Assembly: GCF_007341385.1 (NCBI RefSeq)
Contig: NZ_VJYD01000001.1
Span: 124,001-188,000, forward strand
Direction: 5' to 3'
Length of the DNA: 64,000 bases
Source of the DNA: Flavobacterium daemonense
GTDB lineage: Bacteria; Bacteroidota; Bacteroidia; Flavobacteriales; Flavobacteriaceae
How positions within the stretch are numbered: position 1 is the first letter of the stretch; each line of letters starts with the position of its first letter. A program made the translations under genes and the position numbers. Below are positions 27,803 to 38,044 of the stretch, piece after piece. The notes beneath the pieces are model-generated. The model was not told the origin of the DNA. It made no database searches and saw nothing but the letters and a program-made list of their open reading frames with translations.

Positions 27803-30800
27803 ATGGAAAAACTTAAACTATTATTATTAGTGTTTTTTGCAAGCCTCTCATTTAATAGCTGGGCGCAAAAAGCAGATGTGTCCGGAGTAGTTTTGGACGA
27901 CAAAGGCATGCCATTACCAGCGGCCAATGTAATTGAAAGTGGAACTAAAAATAGTGCCATGACAGATTTTGATGGGAGATTTAGACTAACAGTTTCAAAT
28001 AAAAATGCTACCCTTTTTGTTTCATTTGTTGGTTTTGTAGATCAAAGCGTCAAACTTAATGGGCAATCTAATATTACAATTAAATTAGCATCAACAACTA
28101 CAAACTTAGAACAAGTTGTTGTGGTAGGATACGGAAAAGGATCTCGTAAAAATTTAACAACAGCCGTTTCATCAGTAAAAGCAGACGATCTAAATAATGG
28201 TGTAATTGCTGATGTTGGTCAATTATTACAAGGTAAAGTTTCAGGTTTGAATGTTTCAACAAGTGGCGATCCTACGAAAGCTTCTTCTGTGGTTTTGCGT
28301 GGAGCCTCGACATTAAACAGTTCTCAAGGTCCATTTTACGTAGTTGACGGAATTCCGGGAGTAGATATTTCGATCATCGCTCCAGAAGATATTGTTACAA
28401 TCGACGTATTGAAAGATGCTGCAGCTACAGCGATCTACGGTAACCGTGCTGCAAATGGTGTTATCATGGTAACAACAAAAAGAGGAAGCAAAGACAGATC
28501 TCAAGTTAGCTACAGCAATTATTTTGGTTTTGAAAAAGTATCAAATCAGCTTGATATGATGAATGCTAGTCAATTGAGAGATTTTTTAAGCAAAAACAAG
28601 CTAAGTTTTACTCCTGAAAATGATAAAGGGGCTAATACAGACTGGCAAGATGCAATCCTAAGACCAGGTTATACGCCTTCTACAAGTCAAAATCTTTCAA
28701 TGAGTGGCGGAGGCGAGCATGGCAATTATTTTGCGAGCGTTAGTTACATCAATAAAGAAGGAGTTTTGCAAGGAAATGAGTTTTCTCGCTTGATTGCACA
28801 CTTAGCAATAGAGCAAAACGTTTTTGATGATCACGTTAAATTTGGTTTGAATGTTACAAACTCAAATAGTAAATACAATAATGTTCCGCAACGAAATGTA
28901 GTGCTTCAACAATCGATTAACCATCTTCCGGTTTCTCCAGTTACAAATCCAGACGGGTCGTATTATGAAAACTTCATTCAAACTGGTTATTTTAATCCAG
29001 TTGCAATGATGAATCATGCCGATGATGATACTAAAACAAATAACTTCGTTGGTAGCTTGACTACAGAAGTAAAACTTCCTTGGGGACTAACTTATAACTT
29101 GAATTTGTCTTACCAGCAATTAAACTCATTGCATGGTGAATATTATGACAGTTATTATCAGCAATATAATAGTTCAAATTTCTACAATAACCCAGATCCA
29201 CCATTGGTAAAAACATTAATGAATTTTGGTGTAAACGGATCAGCATTAAGAAACTCATATCAAACAAATAATACAATTCTTGAAACTTTCTTGAATTGGG
29301 ATAAAACATTTGGAAACCATAAGCTTAAAGCAGTAATTGGTTATTCATGGCAAGAAGATGTTTTAGGAGATGGATTCCAGGCAACAAATACAAATTTCCC
29401 AGTAGATAATGTAAGTTATAACAACTTGGCGTTGGGTAATTATGCTGCCGTTTCTGGTTATAGAGTTGATTTTGGAGATAGTAGAGCTTATCAGAAAAAA
29501 CGCTTGATTTCGTATTTCGGACGTTTGAATTACAATTTCAAGGATAAATATCTTTTACAAGGATCTATCAGAAGAGATGGTGGATCTGTATTTGGAGCAA
29601 ATAATCAATGGGGTTATTTTCCTTCAGTTGGTGGAGCTTGGAGAATTGACAAAGAAGGTTTCATGGCTAACCAAGAAATCTTTACAGACTTAAAACTTCG
29701 TGCGAGCTGGGGACAAACAGGAAACTCTTCTGGATTTAATGCTTATACAGCACAATTTATTTCAGGAAGTTTAGGAACATTTTATTACAATGGACAACAA
29801 GTTGGTGCTTATGGACCAAACCAAGCTGCAAATCCAGATTTGAATTGGGAAAAAACTGCAACAGCAAATATTGGTCTTGATTTCACAGTTTTAAAAGGAA
29901 AACTATCAGGTTCTGTCGAAGTATATGACAAGAAAACTACTGATATGATTTACAACTATTCTGTAAATCCAGTACTTGTACCAGTAGGAACAATCGTTGC
30001 AAATGGCGGAAACATGTCAAACAAAGGTGTCGAGGTGACTTTGAATGCTAACGTGGTTAAAACTAAAAACTTCAGTTATGCTACGAGCTTGAATTTTTCA
30101 CACAATAAAAACGAGATTACGAAATTGACAAATCCATATTTTATTGGAGGTGACTCGATAAGAAGAGTGCAACCTGATGGAGGCGGACAAACAGGAAGTA
30201 CTTTACAGATTTTGAAAGAAGGAAAACCTCTTGGACAATTCTTTACACTTCAATATGCGGGAAAAAATGCAGCAGGTATTTCTCAGTATGTTGCTAAAGA
30301 CGGCAGCTTGACAACTAATCCTCAAATTGGTGTAGATTATCATTATGCAGGAAGTGCACAACCTAAGTTCATGATGGGATGGAATAACAATTTTACATAC
30401 AAAAAATTTGATTTGAATATTTTCTTCCGTGGTGTATTTGGCAACAAAATTTTCAATGCAACGCGCGCAGATTTATTTAGGCCGAGTACAGCAATGTCTA
30501 ACAACATCCTTGTAGATGCAGCAAATGAATCGCCAAATGATATCAATGCCTATAAATATTCAACTCGCTTTATTGAAGATGGAAGCTACATTCGATTAGA
30601 CAATATGACTTTGGGTTATGATTTTGGAAAAGTAGGTAGATACATTAAGAAAATCCGTCTTTATGAAACAGTAAATAACCTTTTTGTTATTACAAAATAC
30701 AGCGGAATTGACCCTGAGGTAGAACAAGGAGGAACAGCTCCTGGTGTAGATTCAAATAACTTTTATCCAAAAACCACAACATTTTTGTTTGGTATGAACG

Positions 30801-30811
30801 TGGTATTTTAA
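27803..30811 (+). CDS. SusC/RagA-type TonB-dependent outer-membrane transporter
   Basis: 1002 aa. A Sec signal peptide ending SWAQ (residue 22) is followed by the carboxypeptidase-regulatory-like domain (about 24-105) and the plug (about 115-225) with VVVGYGKGSRKNLTTAVSSV and AAATAIYGNRAANGVIMVTT, both SusC hallmarks. A 22-strand barrel continues to a terminal Phe. It imports oligosaccharides across the outer membrane using TonB energy, with the SusD lipoprotein encoded 19 bp downstream as its lid. No STN domain or anti-sigma partner is present, consistent with control by the HTCS encoded in the same locus. Confidence 0.97.
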   Translation: MEKLKLLLLVFFASLSFNSWAQKADVSGVVLDDKGMPLPAANVIESGTKNSAMTDFDGRFRLTVSNKNATLFVSFVGFVDQSVKLNGQSNITIKLASTTTNLEQVVVVGYGKGSRKNLTTAVSSVKADDLNNGVIADVGQLLQGKVSGLNVSTSGDPTKASSVVLRGASTLNSSQGPFYVVDGIPGVDISIIAPEDIVTIDVLKDAAATAIYGNRAANGVIMVTTKRGSKDRSQVSYSNYFGFEKVSNQLDMMNASQLRDFLSKNKLSFTPENDKGANTDWQDAILRPGYTPSTSQNLSMSGGGEHGNYFASVSYINKEGVLQGNEFSRLIAHLAIEQNVFDDHVKFGLNVTNSNSKYNNVPQRNVVLQQSINHLPVSPVTNPDGSYYENFIQTGYFNPVAMMNHADDDTKTNNFVGSLTTEVKLPWGLTYNLNLSYQQLNSLHGEYYDSYYQQYNSSNFYNNPDPPLVKTLMNFGVNGSALRNSYQTNNTILETFLNWDKTFGNHKLKAVIGYSWQEDVLGDGFQATNTNFPVDNVSYNNLALGNYAAVSGYRVDFGDSRAYQKKRLISYFGRLNYNFKDKYLLQGSIRRDGGSVFGANNQWGYFPSVGGAWRIDKEGFMANQEIFTDLKLRASWGQTGNSSGFNAYTAQFISGSLGTFYYNGQQVGAYGPNQAANPDLNWEKTATANIGLDFTVLKGKLSGSVEVYDKKTTDMIYNYSVNPVLVPVGTIVANGGNMSNKGVEVTLNANVVKTKNFSYATSLNFSHNKNEITKLTNPYFIGGDSIRRVQPDGGGQTGSTLQILKEGKPLGQFFTLQYAGKNAAGISQYVAKDGSLTTNPQIGVDYHYAGSAQPKFMMGWNNNFTYKKFDLNIFFRGVFGNKIFNATRADLFRPSTAMSNNILVDAANESPNDINAYKYSTRFIEDGSYIRLDNMTLGYDFGKVGRYIKKIRLYETVNNLFVITKYSGIDPEVEQGGTAPGVDSNNFYPKTTTFLFGMNVVF

Positions 30812-30830
30812 AAATTAAATTGTAAAAACT

Positions 30831-32441
30831 ATGAAAAATATATTTAAATATTTAGGACTTCCTTTGCTGATAGCTGGTGGTTTATTCGGTTCTTGCGACA
30901 ATCTCGATGTGCCGATAACGACACAATTAACACCAGATGTATTTCCTCAGAATTCGGCACAGTATGTTCAGGCATCGGGTGCGGTTTATGCCGCTTTTCG
31001 TGGAGATTTTGCATTTTCTTGGTGGTGGTCACAATCATTAACTACAGATGAAGCCATTATGCCTGCAAGAGGTGGAAACTGGTTTGACAACAGAGCTTAT
31101 GCTTGTCAGCACTATCACGATTGGACTGCAGATAATGGAGTTGGTCCTTGGGATTGGGCAGAAAAAGTTATTGGAACAAGTAATCAGACCATAGCAATTT
31201 TAGATAAGACAATGCCAACTGGTGCAGAAAAATCAACAATGATTTCTGAATTAAAAACCATGCGCGCTATTAGTTATTTCATGATGATGGATTCTTATGG
31301 AGGTGTGCCATTAGATACTGTTTATGGTGAATTTAACTCTAAAGCGAGAGCTAGCAGAGTTGAAGTTTTTAACTTCATTGAAAAAGAATTAAAAAACGCT
31401 ATTCCTAATTTGAATCCTGCTTCTGGAATAACAACATACGGTCGACCAAATAAACAAACAGCAAATGCAATGCTAGCTAAATTGTATTTAAATGCTGAAG
31501 TTTATACAGGAACACAACGTTACAACGATTGTATTGCTGCGGCTGATGCTGTAATTAATTCAGGTTTGTATCTTATTGAACCAAGAGCAACTTATTTACA
31601 GATGTTTTATCCAAATAATGGACCGCAAATGAAAGAATTCATTTTTGCTGTTCCTTTTGATCCTTCAGCTACATCAGTAGGGTTTAATGGACAAATGTAT
31701 CATTCACGTTATGATGTGCCACGTTCTGAAAGAGCAAAATTTGGTCTTCCATTTACACCTAGTGCGCCTAGAAGTACCCTTGCTTCATTTTATGCTTATT
31801 TTAATGATGCTAATGACATCCGTAATAAACAATGGTTGACTGGTTTGCAATACATGAACGATGGTGTTACTCCAGTAATGGTTACAACAACAAAGAAAGG
31901 TTATGACCAATTCTACACAGGTTCAGATGGTGGTGCAACTTATACGTATCAAGTAAACTTGACTCCAGATGTCGTTCTTCGTCAAAACCCTGCACTGTTT
32001 GATTGTGGAAATGATGAAATTGCATGGAATATGGGGTATAGAAACATAAAGTTTTATCCTGACAATACTTCAACAAGCCGTAACCAAAATAACGATGTTC
32101 CATTTTTACGTTATTCAGATGTTATCTTGATGAAAGCTGAAGCGATTCTTCGTGGAGGAAATGCCACTTTAGGACAAACTCCAATTTCATTGGTAAATAT
32201 GGTTCGTTCTAATCGTTCAACATCTGCAGCATGGACAAGTGTAACATTAGATGATTTGTACAAAGAAAGAAGCCGTGAGTTTGCTTGGGAAGCATGGCAT
32301 AGAAATGATATGATCCGCTTTGGCAAATATGAAGACCAATGGGGCTTCAAAACAAATGCAGATAAAACGCGTCGTATATTTCCAGTTCCGACTTACGCAA
32401 GGGCTTTAAACCCTAAGTTAGACCAGAATCCTGGATACTAA
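30831..32441 (+). CDS. SusD/RagB-type surface glycan-binding lipoprotein
   Basis: 536 aa. A lipoprotein signal peptide has the lipobox LFGSC with Cys at about residue 22. The TPR-like helical core and the loop-rich insertions of SusD proteins follow, with the C-terminal RagB region including FLRYSDVILMKAEAIL and ERSREFAWEAWHRNDMIRFG. It sits on the cell surface, binds the target glycan and closes the SusC pore. The gene follows SusC by 19 bp. A terminator after it (32474-32511) should keep SusCD transcript higher than that of the enzymes. Confidence 0.96.
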   Translation: MKNIFKYLGLPLLIAGGLFGSCDNLDVPITTQLTPDVFPQNSAQYVQASGAVYAAFRGDFAFSWWWSQSLTTDEAIMPARGGNWFDNRAYACQHYHDWTADNGVGPWDWAEKVIGTSNQTIAILDKTMPTGAEKSTMISELKTMRAISYFMMMDSYGGVPLDTVYGEFNSKARASRVEVFNFIEKELKNAIPNLNPASGITTYGRPNKQTANAMLAKLYLNAEVYTGTQRYNDCIAAADAVINSGLYLIEPRATYLQMFYPNNGPQMKEFIFAVPFDPSATSVGFNGQMYHSRYDVPRSERAKFGLPFTPSAPRSTLASFYAYFNDANDIRNKQWLTGLQYMNDGVTPVMVTTTKKGYDQFYTGSDGGATYTYQVNLTPDVVLRQNPALFDCGNDEIAWNMGYRNIKFYPDNTSTSRNQNNDVPFLRYSDVILMKAEAILRGGNATLGQTPISLVNMVRSNRSTSAAWTSVTLDDLYKERSREFAWEAWHRNDMIRFGKYEDQWGFKTNADKTRRIFPVPTYARALNPKLDQNPGY

Positions 32442-32473
32442 AACAAACAGGAATTTAAAAAAAGAATAGTTAT

Positions 32474-32511
32474 AAAAAGGAGAGGAAGAGCAAAAATTCT
32501 TCTCCTTTTTT
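32474..32511 (+). terminator. Intrinsic (attenuating) terminator after susD
   Basis: A 14-nt arm AAAAAGGAGAGGAA (32474-32487) pairs with TTCTTCTCCTTTTT (32497-32510) with one G-U pair, and the distal arm serves as the T-tract. It lies between SusD and the first GH92 gene on the same strand, so it likely gives partial termination. Confidence 0.75.
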
Positions 32512-32556
32512 ATTAAAGCATAAAATCGAAAGCTCAAAACCTTTTAGGACAATATA

Positions 32557-34863
32557 ATGGAATTAAGCAAAATTTATAAAATTGGATATTTAGGATTAAG
32601 TTTATGTCTTAGTTTTTTAGTATCGTGCCAAAGCGAGAAAACAGCTTATCTCCAAAAAAATCAATTGGTAGATAAGGTGTATCCTTTGCTTGATACTCAA
32701 AATTCAAGATGGTTTTACTTTTCATCCGCAAGCCGTCCATTTGGTATGGTAAATTTAAGTCCTGATACAGAAATTAAAGGAGATTGGGGTGGAGGCTATA
32801 AATTTGATACTGATACAATAAAAGGATTCAGCCATGTTCATGAATGGCAGTTGTCAGGACTTTCAGTAATGCCAGTTGCGATTTCTAAAGAAAATAAAAA
32901 GAAAATTTTTACAGATTTTTATTCGGCATTTAGCCACGATACAGAAAAAATTACTCCAGGTTATCATTTGGTTATACTTGATCGATACCAAATCACTTCA
33001 GAACTTACAAGTACAAAAAGAGTTGGTTTTCATCGATATACTTTTCCTGCCAATGCTCAAAAAGCAATTCTTTTAAATCTGAATACGATTTTGGGACCTT
33101 GCGATAATACAGATGGCACACTGGAAAAAAATAATGATAATGAACTTTCGGGATCATTGGTTTTAAGCACTAATTTCAGACGTCCAAAACCAGTAACAGT
33201 ATTCTTTAAAATTAAATTAAATGCGCCTATAGTTTCTATAGAGAAAGATTCTAAAACAGGAAATTACTTGGTCGACTTTGGTAATTTTGATAAAAAAGTA
33301 CTAATGAAAGTAGGTATTTCTTATACTTCGGTTGAAAATGCCTCAATTAATATTCAAGAAGAATTGCCAAATTGGGATTTTGATAAAACAGTTGAAGCAT
33401 CTCGTGAAGAATGGAATAACTTGCTTGGAAGAATTAAAATAGAAGGCGGTTCTGAAAATGATCAAAGACGATTTTATACTGATCTTTGGCATGCTTTGCA
33501 GGGAAGAAAAATGATAAGTGATGCAAATGGAGCCTATCCAGACAATACTGGCGAAAAATTCAGAATTGGACAATTGCCAATTGACGCCAAAGGAAAACCA
33601 AAATTCAATCAATACAATTCAGATTCATTTTGGGGCGCTCAATGGACAATTAATACACTTTGGGGACTTGCTTATCCTGAAATTATGGATGATTTTGTAC
33701 ATTCACTCATGCAATATTACAAAGATGGAGGAATGATTCCGCGTGGTCCAGCCGGAGGAAACGATACGTATGTAATGACAGGAGCTTCGACTACGCCATT
33801 TATTGTCACAGCAATTCAAAAAGGAATTGTAAAAGACGATTTAGAATCGATTTATATCGCTTTGAAGAAAAATCACATGCTGAATGGTATTATGGGAAAA
33901 GCTGGTTACGAACATAATACAAATAGCGGTGGCGGATTAAAATATTATTTGCAGAAAGGATATGTTCCTTATCCGCTTCCTGATGGGCAGTTTGGAAGCC
34001 ATCAGGACGGTGCCAGTCAAACATTAGAATATGCGTATCAAGATTGGACTTTGGCTCAATTGGCAAAGAAATTAAATCATAATGAGGACTATAAATATTT
34101 TTTAACAAGATCTCAGAATTATAAGAATGTTTTTGATACATCATCTGGATGGATGCGTCCTAAAAATGTTGATGGAAAATGGCTTGCAAATTATGATCCC
34201 TATAAGTATGAAAATGGTTTTATAGAAGCAAATGGAGCACAAGCAACTTGGTTTGTACCGCATGATATTGATGGTTTGGTTAAATTGATGGGAGGAAAAG
34301 AAAAAGCAGTTGAAAAATTAAATGCACAATTTCAAACGGCTAAAAAACAGAAATTTACGTCTGGAACTTCGCATGATGCAGAATTACATCCTGAGTTTAG
34401 CCGAATTCCAATTAACTTTGGAAATCAGCCTTCGATACAGACTTCTTTTGTTTTTAATTTTATTGGAAGACCGGATTTAACACAATATTGGACGCGAGAG
34501 GTTGTAAAAGAAACTTTTAGCGGTTTGTCACCAAAAACGGGTTATAATGGCGATGAAGATCAAGGTTTAATGGGAAGTTTAAGCGTATTGCTTAAAATTG
34601 GCTTATTTCAGATGAATGGCGGAACAGATGAAAATCCTGCTTACCAAATAGGAAGTCCTATTTTTAATAAAGTATCAATTCAATTGAATCCAGATTATTA
34701 CAAAGGCAAAGAGTTCGTAATTGAAGCCGTTAACAACAGTCCAGAAAATATTTATATAAGCCGAACAAAATTCAATAATAAACCTGTTGAGAATTTTACA
34801 ATTTCTCATAATGATATTACAGGCGGAGGCGAATTAATTTTAGAAATGGCTAATAAGCCGTAA
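32557..34863 (+). CDS. GH92 alpha-mannosidase, lipoprotein
   Basis: 768 aa. A lipobox (LSFLVSC, Cys at about residue 24) predicts a surface or periplasmic lipoprotein. The N-terminal beta-sandwich begins at NSRWFYFSSASRPFGMVNLSPDT, followed by the (alpha/alpha)6 catalytic domain. The general acid Glu is in FIEANGAQATWFVPHD and the acidic base motif in GDEDQGLMGS. GH92 enzymes are calcium-dependent inverting exo-alpha-mannosidases acting on alpha-1,2, 1,3, 1,4 or 1,6 linkages or on mannose-phosphate links. Linkage cannot be read here. The motif FIEANGAQ resembles the alpha-mannosidase consensus more closely than the second GH92 does. Confidence 0.95.
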   Translation: MELSKIYKIGYLGLSLCLSFLVSCQSEKTAYLQKNQLVDKVYPLLDTQNSRWFYFSSASRPFGMVNLSPDTEIKGDWGGGYKFDTDTIKGFSHVHEWQLSGLSVMPVAISKENKKKIFTDFYSAFSHDTEKITPGYHLVILDRYQITSELTSTKRVGFHRYTFPANAQKAILLNLNTILGPCDNTDGTLEKNNDNELSGSLVLSTNFRRPKPVTVFFKIKLNAPIVSIEKDSKTGNYLVDFGNFDKKVLMKVGISYTSVENASINIQEELPNWDFDKTVEASREEWNNLLGRIKIEGGSENDQRRFYTDLWHALQGRKMISDANGAYPDNTGEKFRIGQLPIDAKGKPKFNQYNSDSFWGAQWTINTLWGLAYPEIMDDFVHSLMQYYKDGGMIPRGPAGGNDTYVMTGASTTPFIVTAIQKGIVKDDLESIYIALKKNHMLNGIMGKAGYEHNTNSGGGLKYYLQKGYVPYPLPDGQFGSHQDGASQTLEYAYQDWTLAQLAKKLNHNEDYKYFLTRSQNYKNVFDTSSGWMRPKNVDGKWLANYDPYKYENGFIEANGAQATWFVPHDIDGLVKLMGGKEKAVEKLNAQFQTAKKQKFTSGTSHDAELHPEFSRIPINFGNQPSIQTSFVFNFIGRPDLTQYWTREVVKETFSGLSPKTGYNGDEDQGLMGSLSVLLKIGLFQMNGGTDENPAYQIGSPIFNKVSIQLNPDYYKGKEFVIEAVNNSPENIYISRTKFNNKPVENFTISHNDITGGGELILEMANKP

Positions 34864-34909
34864 TATTAAATTTTAAAATAAAACAACAATTAAAGTATAA
34901 AAGAAGCAG

Positions 34910-37186
34910 ATGAAAAAATATACTAAGACTATACTTTTTTTAGGAATATCATCATTTTTTGCCATTACCGTTAATGCACAAAATCAAGTTCATACCAACG
35001 TAGATCCCATGATTGGATCAGAAGGCGTGGGCAGAGTTTTTGTTGGCCCATCTTGTCCTTACGGAATGGTAAAACCGAGTCCAGATTGTACGGTAAATTC
35101 AAACAGCGGCTGGCTTGCTTTGCCTAAAGAGGTTACAGGATTTAGCCAAGTGCATGTTAGCGGCACAGGCGGAGGGCCTAAATATGGGAATATCCAAATT
35201 ATGCCCTTTTCAGGAACCTTGGACAAACTAGATCAAGCTTCGCATAGAGCTGAAGAAAATGTAAAGTTGGGATATTATGAAACTGTTTTCAAAGAAAATA
35301 ATATCAAAACAGAAATAACAACAGCCGAAAAAGCATCGTTTTACCGAATTACTTATCCTAAAAATACATCTAAAGATTTAAAAATCGATCCAGGATTTTT
35401 CTTGGGAGAATCGCCTGAACCAGACGGAAGAGAAGCACAGCAATTTGTAGGTTCACAAATCGAAATTGTTTCAGATCACGAAGTTCGAGGTTACAGCAGA
35501 ATTCGTGGCGGATGGAATAACGGGCGTGCTTATACGGTTTATTTTTGGGCTGTTTTTGATCAGCCTATTGCAAAATATGTTACTTGGAAAGATGGAAAAT
35601 TTTATAGCGACAAATCTTCTCAATTTGATTCAGGAAAAAAGACTGCTGCATTGCTTTCTTTCGAAAAAGAAGGAAAACAGGAATTGAATGTAAAAATCGG
35701 AATCTCATTCTTGAGTGAATTAAAAGCAAGAAACAATATTGAAGTTGAAATTCCGCATTGGGATTTTAATGCGGTATTAACAAGTTTAGAGAATAAATGG
35801 GAACTTTTGTTAAGCCGAATTACGCTTTCGCCAGATACATCTGAAGCGTATAAAAAGATGTTTTACACCGGTTTATACCACACCATGCTCGCTCCAGTAA
35901 ATAGAACGGGTGAAAATCCATTATGGACAAACGACGAGCCTTATTATGATGATTTTTATTGTATTTGGGATACTTTCAGAAGCTCAAGTCCGCTGATTTC
36001 ATTAATTGATTCCAAGCGTCAGGTTGAAATTGTAAATGCGATATTGAACATTTATAAGCGTGAAGGTTATATGCCCGAAGGAAGAAGCGGAAATGACAAC
36101 GGACGTACACAAGGCGGTTCAAATGCTGAGGTCGTTCTGGCAGATGCTTTTGTGAAAAATCTAAAAGGAATCGATTATGAATTGGCATTAAAAGCAATGC
36201 TGAAAGATGCGACAGTACCTCCTGGAGGAAATGAAGAGAAAGAAGGAAGAGGAGGATTGATGGAATATCTGCGTTTGGGTTACGTGCCTTATAACGTTCC
36301 CAGAGCTGGAAATATGACGATTGATTTTTCATACAACGATTATAATATTGCTACAGTTGCAAAAGGTTTGGGATATACTGATTTATACAATCAATACATG
36401 AAGCAAGCAGATAGTTGGCAAAATCTATGGCGTTCTGATTATGAAAACAATGGAGCAAAAGGATTTATTATGCCAAAAGACGCATCAGGAAAATGGCTGG
36501 ACGATATTGTTTTTGGAGAATCTAAAATTCAAAAACCAACATTTAAATATACTCCCGTAATTATTGAGTCGCCTTGGTATGTTTGTCATTGGTGCGTGTT
36601 TTTCTACGAAGCAACTTCTTGGGAATATTCTTTTAGTATTCCTCATGATGTACCAGAACTTGTTCGTAAATCAGGAGGTGACGATGCTTTCAAAAAGCGA
36701 CTGGATATCTTCTTCGATTCAAAATTATACAACGTTGCCAATGAACCTTCATTTTTGACACCTTGTTTGTATCATTGGATTGGAAAACCTTATTTGAGCA
36801 GTGACAGAATTCACGAAATCATTACAAGTAATTTCAATACTTCGCATGAAGGTTTACCTGGAAACGACGACTCGGGAGCAATGTCTTCGTGGCTTGCTTT
36901 TCATATGATGGGATTATATCCAAATGCTGGTCAGCCGTATTATTTGCTGAACGTGCCATTTATTAAAGAAACAATTATTAAGCTGGAAAATGGGAATCAA
37001 TTTAAGATTACAGCTAAAAATATGAATGATAAAAATAAATACGTAAAGACAGCTTTTTTAAACGGAAAACCATACAACAAAGCATGGATTTCCCATGATG
37101 ATATTATGAAAGGCGGGGAATTAAGTTATGAAATGGATTCAAAACCTTCAGCTTGGGGAACAACAATTTTACCACCAAAGAAATAA
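34910..37186 (+). CDS. GH92 alpha-mannosidase, second paralogue
   Basis: 758 aa with a Sec signal peptide ending VNAQ (residue 24), probably periplasmic. It has the same two-domain GH92 fold: VDPMIGSEGVGRVFVGPSCPYGMVKPSPDC (shortened here to MIGSEGVGR and GPSCPYGMVKPSPD) in the beta domain and GNDDSGAMSSWLAFHMMG as the base motif. The general-acid region reads FFYEATSWEYSFSIPHD, spaced differently from the first paralogue (FIEANGAQATWFVPHD). It follows the first GH92 by 46 bp. The two are quite different in sequence and so probably act on different linkages of one glycan. Confidence 0.94.
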   Translation: MKKYTKTILFLGISSFFAITVNAQNQVHTNVDPMIGSEGVGRVFVGPSCPYGMVKPSPDCTVNSNSGWLALPKEVTGFSQVHVSGTGGGPKYGNIQIMPFSGTLDKLDQASHRAEENVKLGYYETVFKENNIKTEITTAEKASFYRITYPKNTSKDLKIDPGFFLGESPEPDGREAQQFVGSQIEIVSDHEVRGYSRIRGGWNNGRAYTVYFWAVFDQPIAKYVTWKDGKFYSDKSSQFDSGKKTAALLSFEKEGKQELNVKIGISFLSELKARNNIEVEIPHWDFNAVLTSLENKWELLLSRITLSPDTSEAYKKMFYTGLYHTMLAPVNRTGENPLWTNDEPYYDDFYCIWDTFRSSSPLISLIDSKRQVEIVNAILNIYKREGYMPEGRSGNDNGRTQGGSNAEVVLADAFVKNLKGIDYELALKAMLKDATVPPGGNEEKEGRGGLMEYLRLGYVPYNVPRAGNMTIDFSYNDYNIATVAKGLGYTDLYNQYMKQADSWQNLWRSDYENNGAKGFIMPKDASGKWLDDIVFGESKIQKPTFKYTPVIIESPWYVCHWCVFFYEATSWEYSFSIPHDVPELVRKSGGDDAFKKRLDIFFDSKLYNVANEPSFLTPCLYHWIGKPYLSSDRIHEIITSNFNTSHEGLPGNDDSGAMSSWLAFHMMGLYPNAGQPYYLLNVPFIKETIIKLENGNQFKITAKNMNDKNKYVKTAFLNGKPYNKAWISHDDIMKGGELSYEMDSKPSAWGTTILPPKK

Positions 37187-37216
37187 AAAACCTGTTGGTG
37201 AAATAAAAAAAAACAT

Positions 37217-37359
37217 TTTAACACATAGAGACATAGATTTTTGTGTTGAAAAAAGAGCTTAAAAGAAACAAGTTTCCACACAGAGATAAACTATGTGCAT
37301 TTGAATTAGTGAAACGCCTTTTTTAAGTTTTCAAAAAACTATGTTTCTATGTGTTAAAA
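37217..37359 (-). repeat. MITE-like intergenic element, copy C (inverted)
   Basis: Terminal repeats (ACACATAGAGACATAG at left, CTATGTTTCTATGTGT at right) and the core AGTGAAACGCCTTTTTTAAG match copies A and B in reverse orientation. It sits between the second GH92 gene and the 187-aa gene, so it was inserted within the PUL without breaking a gene. Confidence 0.78.
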
Positions 37360-37396
37360 ATAATTATAGCCAAAGAAAAAATAAAATATTCAGCAT

Positions 37397-37960
37397 ATGA
37401 AAAATACAATTTTAACTCTATTTTTTTGTGTCGTTTTTCAGATAGGTTCAGCACAAAGTTTTGTTCCATCGATTAAAAATAAGACCGAACTAAACTATAT
37501 ATGCTTGCTTCATGGACAAACAAGAACCTTGACGCTGACTACAAAAATGACCGCTGATACCTTGGTTTTTAATTTGGAAACGAGAGGCGTAAAAAGCGAT
37601 ATAATTATAAGCCAAAAAGCATTAAAAAATGGAAATGCTTTAAGTTTTAATCAAGGCGAATTTTCGAGTGTTACGAGACTGAAAGCAAATGAAACATTTT
37701 TTATGATTTCTCAGTCGGCTTATCAGGATGTAGTAAAAAATAAAAAGTTTGTTTATAACAATACTACGTATGTTTTAGACGAAAACGAAAAAAGCAATGT
37801 TGTTCTAGAAGGAAAATCAGTTGACGCTTATCATGTTAAAGCTCAAATTGATGAAACTGAGATGTGGATTATTAAAAATCCAGAATTTCCTTTAATCTGT
37901 AAAGTAACCAAAAATCCACTAGGAATAAATTTTACACTTGTAAAAATTGTAGATAAGTAA
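37397..37960 (+). CDS. Secreted protein of unknown function, 187 aa
   Basis: A Sec signal peptide ends GSAQ (residue 20). The mature part is a small all-beta domain with repeated strand patterns (FVYNNTTYVLDE, AYHVKAQIDETEMWII) and no Cys apart from one pair-less residue in the body. I recognise no family. Its fold could be a lipocalin-like or carbohydrate-binding sandwich, but nothing specific supports that. It lies in the PUL between GH92 and the toroid protein and is probably co-regulated. Confidence 0.75.
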   Translation: MKNTILTLFFCVVFQIGSAQSFVPSIKNKTELNYICLLHGQTRTLTLTTKMTADTLVFNLETRGVKSDIIISQKALKNGNALSFNQGEFSSVTRLKANETFFMISQSAYQDVVKNKKFVYNNTTYVLDENEKSNVVLEGKSVDAYHVKAQIDETEMWIIKNPEFPLICKVTKNPLGINFTLVKIVDK

Positions 37961-38044
37961 TTTATCAAAAAAAAGAACCAATTGACCACTGGTTTATACA
38001 ATTTAGCAGACAACTATTAACTATCACTACCAAAATACGATTTT

